From: Alphaproteobacteria bacterium
GTDB lineage: Bacteria; Pseudomonadota; Alphaproteobacteria; Rhizobiales; GCA-2746425
Direction of reading: 5' to 3'
DNA: 64,000 nucleotides
Assembly: GCA_024743215.1 (NCBI GenBank)
Contig: JANSWZ010000001.1
Coordinates: 434,001-498,000 of the forward strand
Shown piece by piece: positions 57,624 to 64,000 of this stretch. The position numbers were made by a program, and so were the translations under genes. The notes under the pieces were generated by a model, which saw only the letters and a program-made list of their open reading frames with translations, was not told the DNA's origin and made no database searches. The stretch's first letter is position 1. Each line of letters starts with the position of its first letter.

Positions 57624-57814
57624 AAAACTTTCTGTCTTGCCCGTTACTGCCTCAGAGGTGTCTGTTTTGCTGCTATGTGAGTTTACATCGCAGGATAAGC
57701 CGTACTTGATAATTCTCGTAAGGGTTGCGTTTACCATTTGCGCAACATATTTCGTGCGTTAATTTCACGCCAGTGTCGTCATGTTAAAAATCCTGAACTC
57801 AGAGGGTTTCTCAC

Positions 57815-60229
57815 ATGCGTATTCGCACGGTTCTGTTGATTGCATTTTTGACTGTAACCATTTGTCCCACAGCCGTTTTTGGCTGGTGGTCCTACAGCCA
57901 CGCAGTGAAGCGGGAATTTGCAGAGGTTGAGGATCGTCATTTGCTGCTTGCTCAGAATTTGGGCGCAGCGCTGACACGCTACCATACTGACTTGGTGGGA
58001 ACTTTGAAGACAATTTCCTACGCATTGCTATCCGACCAGACGACACCGAATTTGAAGCCTTTGATGTCGGAACTCGATATCATCAACGTGTTTCTGGTTG
58101 ACCAGGCCTCAGCCACTGTAACCGCGCAAATGGAAGCTGGAAACGGGTCTGATATCGAACCGTTTACTGACGAGTTTTTGGTATTGGCGGAGAGTATTGC
58201 CCAACCCGGGGAGATGACTTTCTCGCAGGTTGTTGGCACTAAAACACATGGCAATGCACTGCTGGGGGTCCGGCCTTATGGGGACAATCTGGTCATTGCG
58301 CTGGTGTCCACACGATATTTTGTCGAGCTTGGCGAACAGATCGCATTTGGAAAAAATGGCCATGCAGCCATCGTCGATAAAGCTGGCAATGTCTTGTTCC
58401 ATCCTGTTGCAGACTGGATTGAGTCTCGCCGAAATCTGGCTCAGGTTTCAGCTGTGACCAGAATGATGAATGGAGAGACAGGAATCGATCAATTCTATTC
58501 TCCCGCCTTTGAGGGAGATATGATTGCTGGCCTTACGTCGGTTGTGGGCCCGGGATGGGGGGTGATGATTCCACAACCCGTCGAAGAGATATACGAGAAG
58601 GTGCGTGAAAACAGCATCTCAATTGTTCTGGCATTGGCAATTGGCTGGAGCATGGCTGCCGTTTTCGTATTGCTGTTCGTGAATTCTCTGATCAGGCCGC
58701 TGGAACAGCTTCTGCAATCTATCAAGAAAAACGCAAGAGAGAAAAAGCTCAATCCGGTGCGTGTTCGCCTTGGGCTGGTTCCATTGCGTGAGGTCTGGCA
58801 GTTGAAGTTGGGCTACAATGCCATGGTTGGGCGGGTTGCTCAGGCCAATGAAAAAGTATCAGCTATGGCCTTTTCTGATGATGTTACCGGATTGGCTAAT
58901 CGGAAACGATTTGAGGAGGTCACCAACGGATTGCTTGCTGGCTGCGAAACGGAGGCCGCGCGGGGCATCGTTGCTTTTATCGATCTTGATGATTTCAAAC
59001 AGATAAATGACGTTCATGGTCATAGCTATGGTGATCGCTTTTTGCGAGAGTGCGCGGCCAAATTGACAGATTTGGTTCAAGAGGCCGAACAGACCTTTTT
59101 TGGAGATGAGATTGTTGAACATCCGCCCATTGCAGCACGTGTTGGTGGTGATGAATTTGTCATAGTATTTCCCGGGCTGACCAGGGATGCTGAAATCAGA
59201 CAGTTTCTGGCGCAGGTTCGCAAAGTGCTTTCAACGCCATCGACTGTTTTGTCTGAGGTTGCGTTTTGTGCGGCCAGTATTGGCTGTGCACGTTACCCCG
59301 AAGACAGCACAAACCTTGATGGGCTGCTTAAATGCGCTGACATCGCGATGTATCATGCCAAGAAGGCTGGCAAGAACCGCTTTGAAATGTATTCCTCCCA
59401 GATGGGTATGATGACTGCTGCAGAACTTTGTGTGGCTGTTGATCAGGCAATTGACGACAATCAGCTTGTGCTTGAGTATCAACCGAAAGTCTGTGCCAGA
59501 ACCAAAGAACCTCGGGGCGTTGAGGCATTGGTGCGATGGAATCATCCGGTTCTGGGACGTCTGCTGCCTGACAATTGGATACCGGTTATCGCCCATTCTC
59601 CCATCATGGAGAAGCTGGGTGAATGGCTGATTGCACGGGCCATTGATGATCACGCAGAGTGGACGCGGGCAGGGCTGGATCTGACAGTTGCGGTAAACAT
59701 AAGTGCCGGGCACTTTTCCAGCCCGGGCTTTACGAGTTCCATTACGCAATTGGCGCGTGAGAAAAACTTTGATTGCAACAATATGGAAATTGAAATCACG
59801 GAGGACACTTTGTTTTCTTCCGTTGTCAGCGCCAACCACGTGCTTGAAAGCCTCCGGGCACAAGGCTTTCGTGTTTCCATTGACGACTTCGGCACCGGCT
59901 ATTCAAATATTGCCAGGTTGAGCCAAATGCGGGTCGACTTTCTGAAGATTGATCGATCGGTTATCTCACAGGCTCATGCAGATGAACGTGCTGCCTCTGT
60001 GATGGATTGTATTGTTCTAATGGCCAAAACGCTGGGCTGCAAAACTGTTGCCGAGGGGGTTGAAACCCAGAGCGAGGTTGATTTTCTCGCCCGTCACAAG
60101 ATTGATATCCTGCAAGGCTTCTATTTCTCGAAGGGATTGTCGGTTTCACAGCTTCTGGTGTGGTCACGTGAACATAATCAGGCTGTTGATGCAGGTGCGT
60201 TTAATCGTCAAACCAGCCACGCAGCATAG
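57815..60229 (+). CDS. Sensor GGDEF-EAL protein (c-di-GMP cyclase/phosphodiesterase)
   Basis: An 804-residue protein. An N-terminal membrane helix (about 5-25), a periplasmic Cache-like sensor (about 30-270) and a second helix (about 268-292) are followed by a HAMP-like linker. The GGDEF domain (about 350-510) has an intact GGDEF in ARVGGDEFVIVF. The EAL domain (about 530-795) keeps EAL, NIS, EITED, DDFGTGYS, KIDR, AEGVE and LQGF. Both activities could exist, and no RxxD inhibitory site precedes GGDEF. AGAGGG lies eight bases before the ATG. It follows the sox operon after 191 nt and is not evidently linked to it. The ligand is unknown. Confidence 0.93.
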   Translation: MRIRTVLLIAFLTVTICPTAVFGWWSYSHAVKREFAEVEDRHLLLAQNLGAALTRYHTDLVGTLKTISYALLSDQTTPNLKPLMSELDIINVFLVDQASATVTAQMEAGNGSDIEPFTDEFLVLAESIAQPGEMTFSQVVGTKTHGNALLGVRPYGDNLVIALVSTRYFVELGEQIAFGKNGHAAIVDKAGNVLFHPVADWIESRRNLAQVSAVTRMMNGETGIDQFYSPAFEGDMIAGLTSVVGPGWGVMIPQPVEEIYEKVRENSISIVLALAIGWSMAAVFVLLFVNSLIRPLEQLLQSIKKNAREKKLNPVRVRLGLVPLREVWQLKLGYNAMVGRVAQANEKVSAMAFSDDVTGLANRKRFEEVTNGLLAGCETEAARGIVAFIDLDDFKQINDVHGHSYGDRFLRECAAKLTDLVQEAEQTFFGDEIVEHPPIAARVGGDEFVIVFPGLTRDAEIRQFLAQVRKVLSTPSTVLSEVAFCAASIGCARYPEDSTNLDGLLKCADIAMYHAKKAGKNRFEMYSSQMGMMTAAELCVAVDQAIDDNQLVLEYQPKVCARTKEPRGVEALVRWNHPVLGRLLPDNWIPVIAHSPIMEKLGEWLIARAIDDHAEWTRAGLDLTVAVNISAGHFSSPGFTSSITQLAREKNFDCNNMEIEITEDTLFSSVVSANHVLESLRAQGFRVSIDDFGTGYSNIARLSQMRVDFLKIDRSVISQAHADERAASVMDCIVLMAKTLGCKTVAEGVETQSEVDFLARHKIDILQGFYFSKGLSVSQLLVWSREHNQAVDAGAFNRQTSHAA

Positions 60230-60236
60230 ATTCCGG

Positions 60237-61010
60237 TTAGATTTCCACCCATACCGGTACGTGATCTGAGGGTTTTTCCCAGGCCCGGACATGCTTGTCC
60301 ACCTGGCATTGGCGCAATCTGTCGGCAACGCCGGGCGATAACATCAAGTGGTCAATGCGAATACCGTTGTTCTTCTGCCAGGCACCAGCCTGATAATCCC
60401 AGAATGTGTAAGCCTGGTCTTGATTGGTCTGGCGCAAAGCATCTGTCATGCCCAAATTCTGCAACCTGAAAAACGCTGAGCGGGTTTCCGGGCGAAACAA
60501 CGCGTCACCTTCCCATGATTTAGGATCATGACAATCGATCGGCTGAGGGATGACATTGTAGTCTCCGGCGAGAATGAAGTCTTCTTCGCTCTTCAGGTGC
60601 TCTTCGGTCCATGCATGCAACCGATCCATCCAGCCCAGCTTGTAGGGAAACTTCTCAGTGTCTACAGGATTGCCATTTGGCAGGTAGAGCGACGCAACCC
60701 GGACCATCTTTCCATCGACAGATGTCAGCGCCGAAATAAACCGGGCCTGCACATCCTCGTCATCACCTGGCAATCCACGTTGGACATCTTCCAATGGTGT
60801 TTTGGAAAACAGGGCAACACCGTTGAAACCCTTTTGGCCATGCGTGTGAACTTCGTAGCCAAGGTCTTCGAAGACTGTGCGTGGGAAATTTTCATCAATG
60901 GATTTAACTTCCTGCAAGGCCACCAGATCAGGCTCAGCTTCTTTCAGCCAAGCCTGTAGGGTTTCAAGACGGGCCTTGATGCCATTTATGTTCCAGGTCG
61001 CAATTTTCAT
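60237..61010 (-). CDS. xth: Exodeoxyribonuclease III
   Basis: A 257-residue protein starting MKIATWNINGIKAR, with the endonuclease/exonuclease/phosphatase catalytic residues in LVALQEVKS, LAGDYNVIP (near 150) and the C-terminal SDHVPVWVEI. It is an apurinic/apyrimidinic endonuclease and 3' exonuclease of base-excision repair. ATG at 61010 fits the conserved N terminus; a longer in-frame start is not needed. It lies 4 nt from the stop of erpA on the same strand. Confidence 0.95.
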   Translation of the reverse strand: MKIATWNINGIKARLETLQAWLKEAEPDLVALQEVKSIDENFPRTVFEDLGYEVHTHGQKGFNGVALFSKTPLEDVQRGLPGDDEDVQARFISALTSVDGKMVRVASLYLPNGNPVDTEKFPYKLGWMDRLHAWTEEHLKSEEDFILAGDYNVIPQPIDCHDPKSWEGDALFRPETRSAFFRLQNLGMTDALRQTNQDQAYTFWDYQAGAWQKNNGIRIDHLMLSPGVADRLRQCQVDKHVRAWEKPSDHVPVWVEI

Positions 61011-61014
61011 GAAA

Positions 61015-61395
61015 TCAGATCGAAAAGGAGGTGCCACATCCGCAGGATGCTGTGGCATTGGGATTGTTGATCTGGAAGGACTGTCCCATCAAATCATCAA
61101 CGAAATCGATTTCCGATCCTTCCAGGAAGGGCAAAGATACCTGATCAATCAATATGGTTGCGCCATCTCGCTTGAGCACCAGATCATCTTCTGTCATGTC
61201 GTCGACCAGATCGTATTTGTAAGAAAAGCCGGAGCATCCGCCGCCATCGACACTGATGCGGAGTGATTTTCCATCCGCTTCACCGGCTAGAATTTTCGCG
61301 ACTCGCAACGCAGCCCGCTCTGTAACAGTGACAGAGATTTGTGCCGTTGGAGGCGTTGCGTCTGACGAAGTTGCTTGTTGTGTTGCACTGGCCAT
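61015..61395 (-). CDS. erpA: Iron-sulfur cluster insertion protein ErpA
   Basis: A 126-residue A-type carrier. The three cluster-ligand cysteines are present: [16 protein letters not shown] and the C-terminal SCGCGTSF. A poorly conserved N-terminal extension of about 20 residues precedes the HesB fold. It passes Fe-S clusters to target enzymes. GGTGGA lies before the ATG at 61395. It is divergent from dgt and upstream of xth, the usual order in this group. Confidence 0.93.
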   Translation of the reverse strand: MASATQQATSSDATPPTAQISVTVTERAALRVAKILAGEADGKSLRISVDGGGCSGFSYKYDLVDDMTEDDLVLKRDGATILIDQVSLPFLEGSEIDFVDDLMGQSFQINNPNATASCGCGTSFSI

Positions 61396-61500
61396 CTTGA
61401 TCCACCCTTTTGCGGAACATCTGCTATAGAACCAAGAGGTAGGCGCGTGACCTGCGCAAGTCAAACGCCATCGTCCCTTTTTTGTAGCAGTTTTGAGCCA

Positions 61501-62751
61501 ATGGCAGAAATTATGAACCCAGTTGATTTGCCCGACACTTTGCCTGAGGCTTTAGATGTCTCCGATATTGGATTTGGATTCACCAATAGAGCATCCTATG
61601 CGGTAGACCCGAAAATGACGCGCGGTCGGGTCTTCGTTGAACGTGAAAGTCCAACCCGGACGGCTTTTCAACGGGATCGGGACAGAATCATTCATTCAAA
61701 TGCTTTCAGGCGCCTTAAACACAAGACACAGGTGTTTATCTCCGATGAAGGGGATCATTATCGCACACGTCTGACCCATTCTATTGAAGTTGCGCAGATT
61801 GCCCGTTCCATAGCCCGCGCATTTCGTCTTGATGAGGATCTCACGGAAGCCCTGGCTCTGGCACATGATTTTGGGCATACGCCGTTTGGTCATGCTGGTG
61901 AACGCGCACTTGATTCAGCAATGTCAGAATTTGGCGGGTTTGATCACAATTTGCAGAGCCTTCGGATTGTCAGCAAAATGGAGCGTCGATATCCGCGGTT
62001 TGATGGTCTTAATCTGAGTTGGGAAACGCTGGAGGGACTGGCAAAACACAATGGCCCTGTCTCAGAGCCATTGGCTGGGCACATTCGTCAGCTGTTGCCG
62101 ACACTTCAGTTACGTCTCGATGGCTATGCAAGTCTCGAAGCGCAGGCTGCTGCACTGGCCGATGATATTGCATATGACACACATGATATTGATGACGGCT
62201 TGCGTTCCGGATTGCTGAAGCTGGCCCAATTAAGACACGTGCCGCTGTTGTCCGGATTGTTGGATGACATTGCCGATGAGTTCCCCGGTCTTGATGAAGA
62301 GCGGACGCGCCATGAGTTATCACGCCGGCTGATCACCATTATGGTGGAAGATGTCATAGGTGAAACACAGCGCAGGTTATCAAAGCTGAAGCCCGGCTCA
62401 GCAGATGATGTTCGCAATGCCGGGTATTCTGTTTTGAGTTTTTCTGAACCGTTCAGCCGTCAGGAAGGCGAGCTCAAAGCTTTTTTGTTCACATATCTTT
62501 ATCGTCATCCCTCGTTGATGGAGAGGATGACCAGCGCTGAAGCGGTTGTGAAGGACTTGTTTGCGACCTACTTGCACGATATCGAGGAAATCCCTGTGCG
62601 TTGGCGGGAACAAGCCACCGAGGGAGTAGCGATGCTCAACAAAGCGAAGACCGCCAGATTGGTCGCTGACTACATTGCCGGAATGACAGATCTGTTCGCA
62701 GATCAGGAGCATGAACGCCTTTTTGGTGGCCATGCAATGAGCGATGTTTGA
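61501..62751 (+). CDS. dgt: Deoxyguanosinetriphosphate triphosphohydrolase (dGTPase-like)
   Basis: A 416-residue HD-domain protein. The metal-binding HD motif is [16 protein letters not shown] (near 120), with [16 protein letters not shown] upstream, [13 protein letters not shown] near 220 and the N-terminal [20 protein letters not shown]. It hydrolyses dNTPs to deoxynucleosides and triphosphate. ATG at 61501 is chosen; 61513 is an alternative. argS follows after 96 nt on the same strand, and dgt-argS is a common alphaproteobacterial pair. Confidence 0.93.
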   Translation: MAEIMNPVDLPDTLPEALDVSDIGFGFTNRASYAVDPKMTRGRVFVERESPTRTAFQRDRDRIIHSNAFRRLKHKTQVFISDEGDHYRTRLTHSIEVAQIARSIARAFRLDEDLTEALALAHDFGHTPFGHAGERALDSAMSEFGGFDHNLQSLRIVSKMERRYPRFDGLNLSWETLEGLAKHNGPVSEPLAGHIRQLLPTLQLRLDGYASLEAQAAALADDIAYDTHDIDDGLRSGLLKLAQLRHVPLLSGLLDDIADEFPGLDEERTRHELSRRLITIMVEDVIGETQRRLSKLKPGSADDVRNAGYSVLSFSEPFSRQEGELKAFLFTYLYRHPSLMERMTSAEAVVKDLFATYLHDIEEIPVRWREQATEGVAMLNKAKTARLVADYIAGMTDLFADQEHERLFGGHAMSDV

Positions 62752-62847
62752 CCACCAAGCCAAAAACCGTTAGGTGCTGCGCACATTTCCGACCGTTTTG
62801 CCGATGAAAATCCGGCTTGTAACTGCATTCATTCAAAACAGATAGCT

Positions 62848-64000
62848 ATGAACATTTACGCAGACTTCGCCGAAAAAATGCTTCCTTTGATCAAGGGCTC
62901 TGATTTGCTTTCAGACCTTGATGCTGACGCACAAGCAGCACTTCCACTGGACCGTATCGTTGCGGAGCCGCCAAGGGATGCCACCCATGGTGACTTGGCG
63001 ACCAACGCTGCGTTGCTTCTTGCCAAAGGACTGCGCCGCAAACCACGCGATATAGCGGAAGCCATTGCCAAATTGCTGACCGAACATGCGGACGCCCTGC
63101 AAGTGCAATCGGTGAGCATTGCCGGACCGGGGTTCATTAACATCACGTTGCAGCCGGCGGTGTGGCAATCCATCGTTCAGGATGTCCTGACGAACGGCAT
63201 GGACTTCGGTCGGACTGATTTGGGGCAGGGCGAGAAGATCAATGTCGAATACGTTTCGGCTAATCCGACTGGCCCAATGCATGTAGGACATTGCCGGGGT
63301 GCAGTGTTCGGAGATGCATTGGCAACGTTGCTGTCCTATGTGGGCTATGATGTGACGCGGGAGTACTACATCAATGACGCTGGCGCTCAGGTGGATGTGT
63401 TGGCGCAATCCGCATATCTGAGATATCGCGAGGCGCTGGGTGAGGCTATCGGTGCAATTCCACAGGGGCTTTACCCGGGCGAATACCTGAAAGCACTGGG
63501 CGCACAACTTGCTGATCAATATGGATCAGCTCTGCTTGAGATGGATGAAGTTGAATGGCTTCCCCTGGTCAAGGAAGCTGCTATTTCAGCCATGCTTGAA
63601 CTGATCCGGTCAGATTTGGACAAGCTTGGCGTCGTGCATGATGTCTTCTTTTCAGAGCGGTCCCTGACAGCAGATGGTGACGACCGGGTTGCTGAAATGA
63701 TTGCAGATCTGAGCAAACGGGACTTGATCTATGTGGGAACATTGCCTCCGCCAAAGGGCAAGCTGCCCGATGATTGGGAAGACCGCGAACAGACCCTTTT
63801 CAGATCAACGCGCTATGGTGATGATGTGGACAGGGCACTGTTGAAATCGGACGGTAGCTACACCTATTTCGCGTCTGATATCGCCTATCATTTTGACAAG
63901 TATAAGCGCGGATTTAACCGCATGGTCGACGTTCTTGGAGCTGATCATCAGGGATATCTGAAGCGAATGACGGCTGCTGTGACCGCAATTTCATCGGAAA
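62848..64000 (+). CDS. argS: Arginyl-tRNA synthetase, N-terminal part
   Basis: The frame runs off the window end after about 384 codons. It begins [17 protein letters not shown] and has the additional N-terminal domain (about 1-95), then the class I HIGH-like motif in [20 protein letters not shown] (near 140), and GADHQGYL near the end. It charges tRNA-Arg. No strong ribosome site is seen before the ATG at 62848. Confidence 0.95.
   Translation, partial: MNIYADFAEKMLPLIKGSDLLSDLDADAQAALPLDRIVAEPPRDATHGDLATNAALLLAKGLRRKPRDIAEAIAKLLTEHADALQVQSVSIAGPGFINITLQPAVWQSIVQDVLTNGMDFGRTDLGQGEKINVEYVSANPTGPMHVGHCRGAVFGDALATLLSYVGYDVTREYYINDAGAQVDVLAQSAYLRYREALGEAIGAIPQGLYPGEYLKALGAQLADQYGSALLEMDEVEWLPLVKEAAISAMLELIRSDLDKLGVVHDVFFSERSLTADGDDRVAEMIADLSKRDLIYVGTLPPPKGKLPDDWEDREQTLFRSTRYGDDVDRALLKSDGSYTYFASDIAYHFDKYKRGFNRMVDVLGADHQGYLKRMTAAVTAISSE

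Overview
The window looks like chromosomal DNA of a marine or osmotically challenged alphaproteobacterium, most likely of the order Hyphomicrobiales (Rhizobiales). Base composition is near 50 % G+C by eye, lower than in soil rhizobia. Support for this placement comes from housekeeping gene order typical of that order (accB-accC-aat-DUF2155-NDUFA12; xth-erpA-dgt-argS; DnaJ-Sua5-HDAC-xseB-dxs; lipoprotein/pdxH), the membrane ferritin MbfA, and many transporters and enzymes for methylated amines, sulfonates and compatible solutes. The placement is inference from gene content and was not tested with a tree.

Region 1 (1-14 kb) is a catabolic island. It holds the end of a TRAP transporter, an IclR regulator, two paralogous FAD/aminomethyltransferase oxidoreductases of the dimethylglycine/sarcosine dehydrogenase type (1300-3744 and 11573-14020), a cupin-XRE regulator, an omega-amino-acid:pyruvate aminotransferase divergent from a MocR regulator, and a tauABC-like ABC importer. 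Together they suggest uptake and deamination of taurine or a related omega-amino compound next to N-methyl amine oxidation. Region 2 (14-18 kb) has an enoyl-CoA hydratase with 3-hydroxyisobutyrate dehydrogenase, the ferritin-transporter fusion MbfA and an AcuI-type acrylyl-CoA reductase.

Region 3 (18-34 kb) is housekeeping. The plus-strand genes are ppx-rlmE, guaB and rsmB. A long minus-strand run follows, from the DnaJ-like gene through Sua5, HDAC-like, xseB, pirin, dxs, an MFS transporter, SCO1 and TlyA to an RlmD-like methyltransferase. Region 4 (34-37 kb) is the most distinctive: a LuxR-type receptor divergent from an acyl-homoserine-lactone synthase whose gene overlaps a cytochrome P450, followed 1 nt later by a 66-residue orphan protein.

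Region 5 (37-45 kb) has a lipoprotein, pdxH, lrgAB, a glycine-zipper lipoprotein, a proXVW glycine-betaine importer with an oversized permease, an alpha/beta hydrolase, and a 49-codon internally deleted remnant of a D-cysteine desulfhydrase/L-cysteate sulfo-lyase gene facing an intact LysR regulator with a textbook T-N11-A operator. Region 6 (45.8-50.3 kb) is accBC, aat, DUF2155, NDUFA12 and a GlxA-type AraC regulator. Region 7 (50.5-57.6 kb) is fhs with the heterotetrameric sarcosine oxidase operon soxBDAG; with the betaine importer it outlines a betaine -> sarcosine -> glycine + C1-folate route. Region 8 (57.8-64 kb) is a GGDEF-EAL protein, xth, erpA, dgt and the 5' part of argS.

No rRNA, tRNA, CRISPR array, insertion sequence or phage gene was recognised.
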